The translations under genes were made by a program, and so were the position numbers. The notes beneath the pieces are model-generated. The model saw only the letters and a program-made list of their open reading frames with translations, did no database searches and was not told the origin of the DNA. A DNA stretch of 64,000 nt from Streptomyces pactum (lineage in GTDB: Bacteria > Actinomycetota > Actinomycetes > Streptomycetales > Streptomycetaceae). Where the stretch lies: positions 1,178,001-1,242,000 of the forward strand of contig NZ_JACYXC010000001.1 in assembly GCF_016031615.1 (NCBI RefSeq), written 5' to 3'. Numbering within the stretch: position 1 is the first letter of the stretch; each line of letters starts with the position of its first letter. This document shows positions 27,659 to 36,603 of this stretch, in pieces.

Positions 27659-28021
27659 GTGCACGCATACGACCCAGCTTCCCGTTCCCCGTACCAGAAC
27701 GTGATCCCCGGCATGCGCCCCGCGCAGGACCCCGCGCCGGAGTATCCGCGGCGCTCCTCGACGCCGATCTACGACGCGCTGTACGCGGAGTACCGCAGGC
27801 TCTTCCGGGCCCTGCCCGGGGACCGCACCGGCGACGAGGAGCTGGGCTTCGTCGGGTTCGCCGCCCTCGGCCCGGACGGCCGGCGGCAGCCGAACTGGCA
27901 GCGCCAGACGCCCGGCACCGGCCGGACCGCCGCGGACCGGCCGGCCGACCGGCCGTACCGGGGCGGCTTCCAGCCCGCGCTGCCGCCGGCGCCGCGGGAC
28001 GGCCACGGCATCGGCTACTGA
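27659..28021 (+). CDS. Small hypothetical protein, Pro-rich ends
   Basis: 120 residues from GTG at 27659; the start is uncertain because the GGGGAGGG at 27631 is too far, and ATG at about 27713 (MRPAQDPAPEYPRR) is an alternative. The centre TPIYDALYAEYRRLFRALPG and EELGFVGFAALGPDG looks folded; both ends are Pro/Arg/Gln-rich and probably flexible. No known domain recognised. It is followed by a strong intrinsic terminator. Confidence 0.55.
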   Translation: MHAYDPASRSPYQNVIPGMRPAQDPAPEYPRRSSTPIYDALYAEYRRLFRALPGDRTGDEELGFVGFAALGPDGRRQPNWQRQTPGTGRTAADRPADRPYRGGFQPALPPAPRDGHGIGY

Positions 28022-28050
28022 ACCGGGAGCCGGCAGCGGCTGCCGGCGGG

Positions 28051-28098
28051 AACGGCCCGGGGGCCGACCGTCCACACGGTCGGGCCCCGGGCCGTTTT
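28051..28098. terminator. Strong intrinsic terminator, der / small gene boundary
   Basis: A 21-bp stem with one mismatch (AACGGCCCGGGGGCCGACCG on the left arm, 4-nt loop CCAC) ending in TTTT on the plus strand; the mirrored AA-arm gives UU on the other strand too. It lies 30 bp after the small gene stop and 35 bp beyond the der stop, so it can serve both convergent genes. Confidence 0.85.
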
Positions 28099-28132
28099 AC
28101 AGGTCCGGCGCCGGGACGGCCGCCGGAACCGG

Positions 28133-29596
28133 CTACTTCTTCCGGCCGCGCTTCTCCCGCACCCGCACCGAGATGTGGATCGGCGACCCCTCGAAGCCGA
28201 ACTCCTCACGCAGGCGCCGCTCGATGAAGCGCCGGTAGCTCGCCTCAAGGAACCCGGAGGCGAAGAGCACGAAGCGCGGCGGCTTGGTGCCGGCCTGGGT
28301 GCCGAAGAGGATGCGCGGCTGCTTGCCGCCCCGGATCGGGTGCGGGTGGGAGGCGACGATCTCGCCGAGGAAGGCGTTGAGCCGCCCGGTGGGGACCCGG
28401 GTCTCCCAGCCGGCCAGCGCGGTCTCGATGGCGGGGACCAGCTTCTCCATGTGACGGCCGGTGCGGGCCGAGACGTTGACCCGCGGCGCCCAGGCGACCT
28501 GGCCCAGCTCGGTCTCGATCTCCCGCTCCAGGTAGTAGCGGCGCTCCTCGTCGAGGGTGTCCCACTTGTTGTAGGCGATGACCAGGGCGCGCCCGGCCTC
28601 CACCGCCATGGTGATGATGCGCTGGTCCTGCACGCTGATCGACTCGGTGGTGTCGATCAGCACCACCGCGACCTCGGCCTTCTCCACCGCGGCGGCGGTA
28701 CGCAGCGAGGCGTAGTAGTCGGCGCCCTCCTGGAGGTGGACCCGGCGCCGGATGCCGGCTGTGTCCACGAACTTCCAGGTCTTGCCACCCAGCTCGATCA
28801 GCTCGTCCACCGGGTCCCGGGTGGTGCCGGCCAGCTCGTTGACGACCACCCGCTCCTCACCGGCCACCCTGTTGAGCAGCGAGGACTTGCCGACGTTGGG
28901 GCGGCCGATCAGCGCGACCCGGCGCGGCCCGCCGACGCCGCCGGCGCCGAAGGTCTGCGCGGGGGCGGTGGGCAGCGCCTCCAGGACCGCGTCCAGCATG
29001 TCGCCGGTGCCCCGGCCGTGCAGCGCGGAGACCGGGTACGGCTCACCGAGGCCGAGCGACCACAGCGCGGTGGCGTCCGCCTCGCCGCTGGGTCCGTCCA
29101 CCTTGTTGGCGCAGAGCACCACGGGCTTGCCGGCCCGGCGCAGCAGCTTGACCACGGCCTCGTCGGTGTCGGTGGCGCCGACCGTGGCGTCCACCACGAA
29201 CACCACCGCGTCGGCCGCCTCGATGGCGAACTCGGCCTGCGCGGCCACCGACGCGTCGATGCCGAGGACGTCCTGCTCCCAGCCACCGGTGTCCACCACC
29301 TTGAAGCGGCGGCCGGCCCACTCGGCCTCGTAGGTGACGCGGTCCCGGGTGACGCCGGGGCGGTCCTCGACGACGGCCTCGCGGCGGCCGATGATCCGGT
29401 TCACCAGAGTCGACTTGCCGACATTGGGGCGGCCGACGACGGCGAGCACCGGCAGCGGGCCGTGCCCGGCCTCCTCCAGCGCGCCCTCCACCTCCTCGGC
29501 GTCGAAGCCCTCCTGCGCGGCGAGCTCCATGAACTCCGCGTACTCGGCGTCGCCAAGCTCACCGTGCTCGTGGCCGGTGTGGATCTGGTCGTTCAT
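28133..29596 (-). CDS. der: Ribosome biogenesis GTPase Der (EngA)
   Basis: 487 residues. Two tandem GTPase domains: first G1 GRPNVGKST (55-63), DTGGWEQ, NKVDG; second GRPNVGKSSLLN (about 228), DTAGIRRR, YNKWDT; then the C-terminal KH-like domain (VNVSARTGRHMEKLVPAIE, PRFVLFASGF, FGFEGSPIHISVRVREKRG). Der acts in late 50S subunit assembly. The 45-residue acidic N-terminal extension is usual in actinobacteria. Downstream of plsC and cmk on the same strand, as in the conserved cmk-der pair; GAGGAAC precedes the ATG. Confidence 0.97.
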   Translation of the reverse strand: MNDQIHTGHEHGELGDAEYAEFMELAAQEGFDAEEVEGALEEAGHGPLPVLAVVGRPNVGKSTLVNRIIGRREAVVEDRPGVTRDRVTYEAEWAGRRFKVVDTGGWEQDVLGIDASVAAQAEFAIEAADAVVFVVDATVGATDTDEAVVKLLRRAGKPVVLCANKVDGPSGEADATALWSLGLGEPYPVSALHGRGTGDMLDAVLEALPTAPAQTFGAGGVGGPRRVALIGRPNVGKSSLLNRVAGEERVVVNELAGTTRDPVDELIELGGKTWKFVDTAGIRRRVHLQEGADYYASLRTAAAVEKAEVAVVLIDTTESISVQDQRIITMAVEAGRALVIAYNKWDTLDEERRYYLEREIETELGQVAWAPRVNVSARTGRHMEKLVPAIETALAGWETRVPTGRLNAFLGEIVASHPHPIRGGKQPRILFGTQAGTKPPRFVLFASGFLEASYRRFIERRLREEFGFEGSPIHISVRVREKRGRKK

Positions 29597-29668
29597 GAAG
29601 CCTGTTCCTCGTCGTCCGTCCAGGCGGTCCGGGGTGGACCACCAGTCAAGTCTGTCGTAACCGCCGGG

Positions 29669-30367
29669 CTACCGCCGGGCGGTTTCCCGGCCGGTGGAGC
29701 GCCGGGCGTGTGCCAGGTGGTCGCTGAGCCGCCGCTGGATGCGGGTGGTCGCCTCGTCCAGCGCCGCCCGGGTGCCCTTGCCGGCCCGCGGTCCGCCGCT
29801 GCCGGGCTCCTGGGCGTGGAAGGGGTCGCCGAAGACCACGTCGATCCGGCCGCGGAGCCGGGGCAGTCCGGGTATCAGCCGGCTCCGGGTCTCCTCGCCG
29901 GCGCTGCCGAGCACCGCCACCGGCACGATGGGGGCGCCGGAGCGCACCGCGAAGTACGCCAGTCCGGCGCGGAGCGAGGCGAAGTCGCCCTCGCCGCGGG
30001 TGCCCTCCGGGAAGATGCCCAGCACCCGTCCGTCCCGGAGCACCGCCAGGGCGTCCTGGACCGCGGCCCGGTCCACGCCGCCGCGGTCCACCTTCAGCTG
30101 GCCGAGGCCGCGCAGGAACGGGTCGAGCGGCCCGACGAACGCCTCCTTCTTGACCAGGAAGTGCACCGGCCGGGGGGAGGTGCCCATCAGCATCGGGCCG
30201 TCGACGTTGTGCGCGTGGTTCCCCGCCAGGATCACCGGCCCGGCGGGGGGCACCCGCCAGGCGCCGAGCACCCGCGGCCGCCACAGCGTGTGCATGAGCC
30301 CGATGCCCAGCCGGCGGCCGAACGCCGCCCCGGCCGCGGACGGCGACGCGGACCCCGACGGGCTCAC
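29669..30367 (-). CDS. plsC: 1-acylglycerol-3-phosphate acyltransferase (PlsC family)
   Basis: 232 residues from GTG at 30367, which overlaps the cmk stop by 4 bp (GTGA). Acyltransferase block I NHAHNVDGP (H-x4-D), block III FPEGTRGEGDF and block IV-like IVPVAVLGS are present, with KKEAFVGPLDPFLRGLG between. It would add the second acyl chain to lysophosphatidate. Translationally coupled to cmk and 72 bp before der; the cmk-plsC-der arrangement is usual in Streptomyces and links lipid, nucleotide and ribosome functions. Confidence 0.92.
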   Translation of the reverse strand: MSPSGSASPSAAGAAFGRRLGIGLMHTLWRPRVLGAWRVPPAGPVILAGNHAHNVDGPMLMGTSPRPVHFLVKKEAFVGPLDPFLRGLGQLKVDRGGVDRAAVQDALAVLRDGRVLGIFPEGTRGEGDFASLRAGLAYFAVRSGAPIVPVAVLGSAGEETRSRLIPGLPRLRGRIDVVFGDPFHAQEPGSGGPRAGKGTRAALDEATTRIQRRLSDHLAHARRSTGRETARR

Positions 30368-31068
30368 CTGGCCTGCTGCTTCTCTTGGACGAGCGTGACC
30401 ACGCACTCGATGACCTGCTGCAGGGTGAGGTCGGTGGTGTCCACCTCGACCGCGTCGTCAGCCTTCGCCAGCGGCGAGGTCTTCCGCCCGGAGTCGGCGG
30501 CGTCGCGCCGGGCCAGCGCCGCCTGGGTGGCGGCCAGGTCCGCGGCGTCCTTGCCGCCCAGCTCACCGCTGCGGCGGGCCGCGCGGGCCTCCGCCGAGGC
30601 GGTGAGGAAGATCTTCAGGTCGGCGTCGGGCAGGACGGTGGTGCCGATGTCCCGGCCCTCGACCACGATGCCGCGCTCGGCGGAGGCGGCGATGGAGCGC
30701 TGCAGCTCGGTGATGACCGTCCGCACCTCGGGCACCGCGCTGACCGCGCTCACCCGGGAGGTGACCTCCTGGCCGCGGATCGGCCCGGCGACGTCCACGC
30801 CGTCCACCGTGATGGTGGGAGCGGCCGGATCGGTGCCGGAGACGATGACCGGCTTGGCGGCGGCGTCCGCGACGGCGGCGGTGTCGGTCACGTCGATGCC
30901 GTTGTTCAGCATCCACCAGGTGATCGCCCGGTACTGGGCGCCGGTGTCCAGGTAGCCGAAGCCCAGCTCGGCGGCGACGGCCTTGGAGGTGCTGGACTTG
31001 CCCGTGCCTGCGGGGCCGTCGATCGCGACAATCACTGCTGCCGGGGCGGTCCGGGCGGCGGTTTCCAC
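30364..31068 (-). CDS. cmk: Cytidylate kinase
   Basis: 234 residues. P-loop AIDGPAGTGKSSTSK near the start, then GFGYLDTGAQYRAITWW (CMP site), the GRDIGTTVLPDADLKIFLTA block and the LID-type RRDAADSGRKTSPLAKADDAV. Phosphorylates CMP/dCMP to the diphosphates. I chose GTG at 31068 because AGGAAGG lies 11 bases upstream; the GTG at 31080 overlaps that site. Heads the cmk-plsC-der unit. Confidence 0.95.
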   Translation of the reverse strand: METAARTAPAAVIVAIDGPAGTGKSSTSKAVAAELGFGYLDTGAQYRAITWWMLNNGIDVTDTAAVADAAAKPVIVSGTDPAAPTITVDGVDVAGPIRGQEVTSRVSAVSAVPEVRTVITELQRSIAASAERGIVVEGRDIGTTVLPDADLKIFLTASAEARAARRSGELGGKDAADLAATQAALARRDAADSGRKTSPLAKADDAVEVDTTDLTLQQVIECVVTLVQEKQQAR

Positions 31069-31639
31069 GGTGACAGACACCTTCCTGGTACACGAGCGGG
31101 GTGATCGGGGGCTGCGAGGAGCGCCTCGGACAAGGTTACTGGGTGACGGGGCCGCCCCGGACAGCCCACCGGGCACATGTGTGCGAATCGGCCGATGTCC
31201 CGGCCGGCCGCGGCACACCTCCCCCACCGGCACGTACGCCCCGCGGACCCGCCGGTACCCGGCCGCCGCGGGGGGCCGCCGCCAGGAGGCGGCCCTGGAC
31301 GTCCCCCGCGGACCCGGGCCCCGCCGCTCCGGCCGGGCCACGCCGCACCCGGGCGCGCGGGCCGTGGGCCGGCGGACCGCGGCCGGGCACCGGACGGCCC
31401 GGGGCACCGGAACGGGCCCGCGCCGGCCGGCACGTGCCCGGGGCGGCCGGTGCCCCGGGAGGCCACCGTGGCCCGGGGCGGCCGCGTGCACGGGGGCACC
31501 CCCGTATGCCGGGAGGCCGCCCGCACTGCCGCCCACCTGCCGGCCGCGTACCGGGGGCGGCTCCGGCCGTGGGACCGTCGCGTACGCCCGGAGACCGCGC
31601 TGCCGCCGGCAGGTGCGCGGCGGCGCCGCGGCCGGGCGG
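31069..31639. other. Gene-free GC-rich gap between tyrA and cmk
   Basis: 570 bp of very GC-rich low-complexity sequence with short iterations such as GCCCGGGGC / CCGGGAGGCC (31430-31520). No frame shows a start, conserved motif or ribosome site. The cmk promoter probably lies close to 31080-31150. Confidence 0.5.
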
Positions 31640-32737
31640 TCAGCGGCGGATGGACCAGCCGCGCTCCCGCAGCGCCTCGGTCAGCCCCTCGGCGGACCGC
31701 GGCTCCACCATGAGCTGGATCAGACCGGCCTGCTGCCCGGTGGCGTGCTCGATCCGCACGTCCTCGATGTTGATGCCCGCACGGCCGGCGTCGGCGAAGA
31801 TCCGGGCCAGCTCGCCGGGCTGGTCCCCGATGTACACCGCCACCACCTCGTACGTGGCGGGGGCCGCGCCGTGCTTGCCGGGGACCCGGTCGCGGCCGGC
31901 GTTGCCGCGCCGCAGCACGTCCTCGATGCCCGCCGCGCCGCCGCCGCGTTCGTCCTCCGACGCCGACTCCAGGGCGCGGAGCGACCGGACCGTGTCCGCC
32001 AGGTCCGCGGCGATCTCGGCGAGCACGTCGGCGACCGGGCCGGGATTGGCGGAGAGGATGTCGAGCCACATGCCCGGGTCCGAGGCGGCGATCCGGGTGA
32101 CGTCCCGGATGCCCTGCCCGCACAGCCGTACGGCGGTCTCGTCGGCGTCCCGGAGCCGGGCCGCGACCATGCTGGAGACCAGCTGCGGGGTGTGCGAGAC
32201 CAGGGCGACGGCCCGGTCGTGGGCGTCGGCGTCCATGACGACCGGGACCGCCCGGCACAGCGCGACGAGTTCCAGGGCGAGGTTGAGCACCTCGGTGTCG
32301 GTGCCGCCGTCCGGGCCCGGGGTGGGTGTGAGCACCCAGGGCCGGCCCTCGAAGAGGTCCGCGCTCGCCGCGAGCGGCCCGGAGCGCTCCCGGCCGGCCA
32401 TCGGGTGGGTGCCGATGTAGCGGCTGAGGTCGCAGCCGAGCGCCGTCAGTGCCCGGCGCGGGCCGCCCTTGACGCTGGCCACGTCCAGATAGCCGCGGGC
32501 CGCGCCGCGGCGCATCGCCCCGGCCAGGGTGTCGGCCACCCGGGCGGGCGGCACGGCGACGATCGCCAGGTCCACCTGACCGGCGGGCTCCGCATCGGTG
32601 CCCGCGCCGAGCGCCGCGGCGGTACGGGCCCGGTCCGGGTCGTGGTCGGCGAGGTGGACCCGGACACCACGGCCGGCCAGCGCGAGCGCGGCGGAGGTGC
32701 CGATCAGACCGGTGCCGATGACGAGGGCGGTTCTCAC
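31640..32737 (-). CDS. tyrA: Prephenate dehydrogenase with ACT domain
   Basis: 365 residues; GTG at 32737 with AAGGACG upstream. N-terminal NAD(P) Rossmann motif VIGTGLIGTSAALAL, then YLDVASVKGGPRRAL, GTHPMAGRERSGP (substrate-binding His) and DAHDRAVALVSHTPQLVSS (helical dimer domain). The last 75 residues (TYEVVAVYIGDQPGELARIF...INIEDVRIEHATGQ) are an ACT domain, the expected site for tyrosine feedback. Makes 4-hydroxyphenylpyruvate in tyrosine synthesis. Leftward, separated from cmk by 570 bp. Confidence 0.94.
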   Translation of the reverse strand: MRTALVIGTGLIGTSAALALAGRGVRVHLADHDPDRARTAAALGAGTDAEPAGQVDLAIVAVPPARVADTLAGAMRRGAARGYLDVASVKGGPRRALTALGCDLSRYIGTHPMAGRERSGPLAASADLFEGRPWVLTPTPGPDGGTDTEVLNLALELVALCRAVPVVMDADAHDRAVALVSHTPQLVSSMVAARLRDADETAVRLCGQGIRDVTRIAASDPGMWLDILSANPGPVADVLAEIAADLADTVRSLRALESASEDERGGGAAGIEDVLRRGNAGRDRVPGKHGAAPATYEVVAVYIGDQPGELARIFADAGRAGINIEDVRIEHATGQQAGLIQLMVEPRSAEGLTEALRERGWSIRR

Positions 32738-32946
32738 TTCGGTGACGTCCTTGCGGAGGGCGGCCGCGGCGGGGCCGGGCGGGTCGGCGCCGGCCCCGGG
32801 ACCGCCCGTGCCGCCGCCCCGCTCCCCCGCCCGCGGCACGCTGGGTTCGGGTGGACTGCCTGATCAGCCTAACGATCCCGCCGGGCGCCCGCTGCCACGG
32901 CCGACCGGCGAGACGCGCGGCGGCCCGGTCCGGTACAACCGAGGGC

Positions 32947-33309
32947 ATGATCTTCCATCTGGTGCGCCTCGACGACTGGCTGGTCGCCCCCGACCGCCCG
33001 TACGCCCCGCCGACGCTCGCGGAGGACGGGTTCGTGCACTGCTCGCCCGACGAGAGCACCACGCTGGCCGTCGCCAACGCCTTCTTCCGGGACACCCCCG
33101 GCCCGCTGATGGCCCTGATGATCGACGAGGAGAAACTCGACGTCGTGGTGGAGTGGGAGGCCGCCGATCCGGCCCCGCCGCCCGGGGTCCCGGACACCAC
33201 GCTCTTCCCGCACGTCTACGGGCACGTGGTACGCAGCGCGGTGCAGGGGATGCTGGAGGTGGTCCGGGACGCGGAGGGGCGTGCCACCGGATTCGCGGTC
33301 TGGTCCTGA
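32947..33309 (+). CDS. DUF952 family protein
   Basis: 120 residues, ATG at 32947 with GAGGG just upstream. Starts IFHLVRLDDWL and has DGFVHCSPDESTTLAVANAFF, EWEAADPAPPPG, then LFPHVYGHVVRSAVQGM: the DUF952 pattern, a small fold related to glutathione S-transferase-like or ADP-ribosyl-binding proteins whose activity is not settled. Cytoplasmic. Divergent from tyrA with about 210 bp between. Confidence 0.85.
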   Translation: MIFHLVRLDDWLVAPDRPYAPPTLAEDGFVHCSPDESTTLAVANAFFRDTPGPLMALMIDEEKLDVVVEWEAADPAPPPGVPDTTLFPHVYGHVVRSAVQGMLEVVRDAEGRATGFAVWS

Positions 33310-33498
33310 CCCGCCGCGGGGGGCGCCGCCGGGGTCACGCCGCCCGCGGCCACCGGCCCCGCGGCACCAACCACCGGCCCGGCGGCACCGCCGCCCGCGG
33401 CCACACCCCGCCGGGCACGCGACGGTGCCGGGCCCCCGGGCACGCGGCCCGCCGGCCCGGCCCCGGCGCGCCGTCGCGGCGGGGCCGGCGGCCGCCTG

Positions 33499-34590
33499 CT
33501 ACATGTCCACCTCGCGCATCAGCATGCCGACCTCGGTGTTGGTGAGCCGCCGGAGCCAGCCGGACTTCTGGTCGCCGAGCGCGATCGGGCCGAAGCCGGT
33601 GCGCACCAGCCGGTCGACCGGGAACCCGGCCTCGGCGAGCATGCGGCGCACGATGTGCTTGCGCCCCTCGTGCAGGGTCACCTCCACCAGGTAGTTCTTG
33701 CCGGTGTTCTGTACGACCCGGAAGTGGTCGGCGCGCGCGTAGCCGTCCTCCAGCTCGATGCCGTCCTTCAGGCGCTTGCCGAGTTCGCGCGGCAGCGGCC
33801 CCTGGATGGCGGCGAGGTAGGTCTTCCGCACCCCGTAGCGGGGGTGGGTGAGCCGGTGGGCCAGCTCACCGTGGTTGGTGAGCAGGATGATGCCCTCGGT
33901 CTCGGTGTCCAGGCGGCCGACGTGGAAGAGCCGGGTCTCCCGGTTGGTGACGTAGTCGCCCAGGCACTGGCGGCCGTCCGGGTCCTCCATCGTGGACACC
34001 ACGCCGGCCGGCTTGTTGAGGGCGAAGAACAGGTAGGACTGGGTGGCCACGGTGAGGCCGTCCACCTTGATCTCGTCCTTCTGCGGATCGACCCGCAGCC
34101 CCTGCTCGGTGACGATCTTGCCGTTCACCTCGACCCGGCGCTGGTCGATCAGCTCCTCGCAGGCGCGGCGGGATCCCATGCCGGCCCGGGCCAGCACCTT
34201 CTGCAGCCGCTCGCCCTCCTGCTCGGCGCCGGGGAAGGTCTTGGGGGTCTTGATCGGCGGCTTGCTGTGCCGCTGCCGGTTGCGCTCCTCGATCGTGGCG
34301 TCCAGCTCGCGCGGGCGCGCGCCACCGCCCGTGCCGCGGCCCCGGCCGGCGCCCTGCGGGCTCCTGGGGCCGCCCTTGGCGCCGCCGCGGGCCGCGGCAC
34401 CCCGGGCACCGCCCGGCGCGCGTCCGCCGCTCTCGGACGTTCCGCCCACGTCGTAACGGCGCTCCTCGGGGCGGGGACGTCCGGTACGCCGCTGCCGGTC
34501 GTCACGCCCTCCCTGGGCCTGACGGGGACGTCCGCCGCCGCCCCGCTGGTTCCGGTCGCCGCTTCCGCTGTTCCTGCCGCTGCTTCGCAT
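33499..34590 (-). CDS. rRNA pseudouridine synthase (RsuA/RluB family)
   Basis: 363 residues. ATG at 34590 overlaps the scpB stop in TGATG. The first 120 residues are Arg/Gly/Ser-rich and basic (RSSGRNSGSGDRNQRGGGG), a probable RNA-binding tail typical of actinobacterial members. Then an S4 domain (ERLQKVLARAGMGSRRACEE) and the catalytic domain with the motif II Asp in LFHVGRLDTETEGIILLTN, plus KTYLAAIQGPLP and EGRKHIVRRMLAEAGFPV. Isomerises a uridine in 23S rRNA by family analogy. Last gene of the parA-scpAB unit, an order also found in mycobacteria. Confidence 0.93.
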   Translation of the reverse strand: MRSSGRNSGSGDRNQRGGGGRPRQAQGGRDDRQRRTGRPRPEERRYDVGGTSESGGRAPGGARGAAARGGAKGGPRSPQGAGRGRGTGGGARPRELDATIEERNRQRHSKPPIKTPKTFPGAEQEGERLQKVLARAGMGSRRACEELIDQRRVEVNGKIVTEQGLRVDPQKDEIKVDGLTVATQSYLFFALNKPAGVVSTMEDPDGRQCLGDYVTNRETRLFHVGRLDTETEGIILLTNHGELAHRLTHPRYGVRKTYLAAIQGPLPRELGKRLKDGIELEDGYARADHFRVVQNTGKNYLVEVTLHEGRKHIVRRMLAEAGFPVDRLVRTGFGPIALGDQKSGWLRRLTNTEVGMLMREVDM

Positions 34591-35231
34591 CAAAGTTCCG
34601 TCTTGTCGTCTGCGTCGGTTTCCGGGAGGTCCGGATCGAACGACGGCACACCCTCTTGCGTCTCGGCCTCGATCGCGTCCGCCTCGGGGAGGAAGGGCGC
34701 GAGTTCCGGGAGCTCGTCCAGGCCGCGCAGGCCCATCCGCTCCAGAAAGTAGTTCGTCGTCCTGTACAGGATCGCACTTGTTCCGGGTTCCGTGCCCGCC
34801 TCCTCCACCAGTCCGCGCTGGAGCAGGGTGCGCATCACGCCGTCGCAGTTCACCCCGCGGACCGCCGAGACCCGGGAACGGCTGACCGGCTGGCGGTACG
34901 CGACCACCGCGAGGGTCTCCAGCGCGGCCTGGGTGAGCCGTGCCTGCTGCCCGTCGAGGACGAACCCCTCGACCGCGGCGGCGTACTCGGGGCGGGTGTA
35001 GAACCGCCAGCCGCCGGCCACCAGCCGCAGGTCGAAGCCCCGGCCGGCGACGGTGTACTCGTCGGACAGCTCGCGCAGCGCGTCGGCGACCGCGCGCCGG
35101 GACCGGCCCAGGACCTTGGCCAGGTGCTCCTCGGTGGCCGGCTCGTCCACCACCATCAGCACCGCCTCCAGGGCGGGTTTGAGGTCGAGGCCGGCGACGT
35201 CGTCCGCGCCGGCCGGGGTCTCCTCGCTCAT
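34590..35231 (-). CDS. scpB: Condensin subunit ScpB
   Basis: 213 residues. Two winged-helix domains: LKPALEAVLMVVDEPATEEHLAKVLG, then RLTQAALETLAVVAYRQPVSRSRVSAVRGV and LVEEAGTEPGTSAILYRTTNYFLERMGL, the diagnostic ScpB block. Kleisin-binding partner in the SMC-ScpA-ScpB complex. ATG overlaps the scpA stop (ATGA); the stop overlaps the next start. Slightly short acidic C-terminal tail. Clear member of a translationally coupled operon. Confidence 0.96.
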   Translation of the reverse strand: MSEETPAGADDVAGLDLKPALEAVLMVVDEPATEEHLAKVLGRSRRAVADALRELSDEYTVAGRGFDLRLVAGGWRFYTRPEYAAAVEGFVLDGQQARLTQAALETLAVVAYRQPVSRSRVSAVRGVNCDGVMRTLLQRGLVEEAGTEPGTSAILYRTTNYFLERMGLRGLDELPELAPFLPEADAIEAETQEGVPSFDPDLPETDADDKTEL

Positions 35232-36538
35232 CTCTGCTCCTCCTCGGGGTCCGGTCCCCGGTCGAACTCGTCGGTGATCACCGGCCGTCCGGCCGCGTCA
35301 CCGGCCCAGCGCACCAGCAGCGTCCCCAGCGCCCGGGGCTGGTCCAGCACGACCGCCTTCTCCCGGTACAGCTCCAGCAGGGCGAGGAAGCGGGCCACCA
35401 CGGTGAGGGTGTCCGGGGCGTCCTCGGCCAGCTCCGCGAAGGTGGCCTCGCCCGCCTCCCGCAGCCGGGCGATCACCACCTGCGCCTGCTCCCGGACGCT
35501 GACCAGCGGGGCGTGGATGTGGTCCACGTACACCTGGGGCTCCGGCCTGGGCTGCATGGCCTTCACCGCCAGCCGGGCGAAGCCCTCGGCGCCGATGCCC
35601 AGGACCACCTCGGGCAGGAGGTCGGCGTGGTGCGGCTCCAGCCCCACGGTGCGCGGATGGCGCCGGGCCTCGGACTCCAGCCGATCGCCGAAGATGTCGG
35701 CGACCCGCTTGTAGGCGCGGTACTGGAGCAGCCGGGCGAAGAGCAGGTCGCGGGCCTCCAGCAGCGCCAGGTCGGCCTCGTCCTCCACCTCGGCGGCGGG
35801 CAGCAGCCGGGCCGCCTTGAGGTCCAGCAGGGTGGCGGCGACCACCAGGAACTCCGTGGTCTGGTCCAGGTCCCAGTCCGGGCCCATCGCCCGGATGTGG
35901 GCCATGAACTCGTCGGTGACCCGGGAGAGCGCCACCTCGGTGACGTCCATCCGGTGCCGGGAGATCAGCTGGAGCAGCAGGTCGAAGGGGCCCTCGAAGT
36001 TGTCCAGCCGCACGGTGAACCGGCCGGTCCCGGGCTCCGCCGCGGGGCTCCCGCCGGCCGGGGCGCCGCTCCCCGGGCCCTCCTCCGCGGGGACACCGGG
36101 GCCCGGGCCGGGCTCGGGACCGGGCGGGGCGGCGGGGTCGGTCGGTCCGTCCGCCTCGCCGGCGGTGGTGGGCGGTGTTCCGCCGTCCGGTACGGCGGCG
36201 GCCGACGGCCCGTCCTCCCGGGGGCGGCGGGGTCGGCCGGGGGAGCCGTACGGGGGCCCCTGAGCCGGCCGGGGCGGCGGGCGGGGTTCCGCCGTCCGGC
36301 ACGGCGGCGGCCGACGGCCCGTGCGCCTCGCCGGCGGTGGCGGGCCGGCCGTCCTCCGGGGCGGCTCCACCGGTGTCCCCTGTCCGCCGGGGCGGGCGGG
36401 GCCCGGTGTCCCGGCCGCCGGGTGGTGCGGGACACCGGGCCCCGCGCCGCGCGGTGCCCCGCCCGGGCCCCGGCCCAGGGCGCGCCGCGGGGCGCGGCGC
36501 GCGGGCGGGGTGGCGGCCTCGTCGTCGTGTGTCGGCAT
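35228..36538 (-). CDS. scpA: Condensin subunit ScpA (kleisin) with long Pro-rich N-terminus
   Basis: 436 residues from ATG at 36538. The kleisin begins only at about residue 173: FTVRLDNFEGPFDLLLQLI, then HRMDVTEVALSRVTDEFMAHI, TTEFLVVAATLLDLKAARLLP, and the C-terminal winged helix (VVARFLALLELYREKAVVL). It bridges SMC heads. The first 165 or so residues are Pro/Gly/Arg-rich low complexity; part of the DNA there is a duplication (GCCGTCCGG...CGGCGGCGGCCGACGG at 36177 and 36286, 109 bp apart) read in two different frames, so the tail may be an expansion, and a true start nearer 36050 (frame-internal) is possible. ATGA overlap with scpB. Confidence 0.93.
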   Translation of the reverse strand: MPTHDDEAATPPARRAPRRALGRGPGGAPRGAGPGVPHHPAAGTPGPARPGGQGTPVEPPRRTAGPPPPARRTGRRPPPCRTAEPRPPPRPAQGPPYGSPGRPRRPREDGPSAAAVPDGGTPPTTAGEADGPTDPAAPPGPEPGPGPGVPAEEGPGSGAPAGGSPAAEPGTGRFTVRLDNFEGPFDLLLQLISRHRMDVTEVALSRVTDEFMAHIRAMGPDWDLDQTTEFLVVAATLLDLKAARLLPAAEVEDEADLALLEARDLLFARLLQYRAYKRVADIFGDRLESEARRHPRTVGLEPHHADLLPEVVLGIGAEGFARLAVKAMQPRPEPQVYVDHIHAPLVSVREQAQVVIARLREAGEATFAELAEDAPDTLTVVARFLALLELYREKAVVLDQPRALGTLLVRWAGDAAGRPVITDEFDRGPDPEEEQR

Positions 36539-36603
36539 CGCGGTCCAGGGAGCGGGGCGGGGTGGTGCGGCCCGCACCAGCGGGCAGGCTACCGCCCGGC
36601 CGG

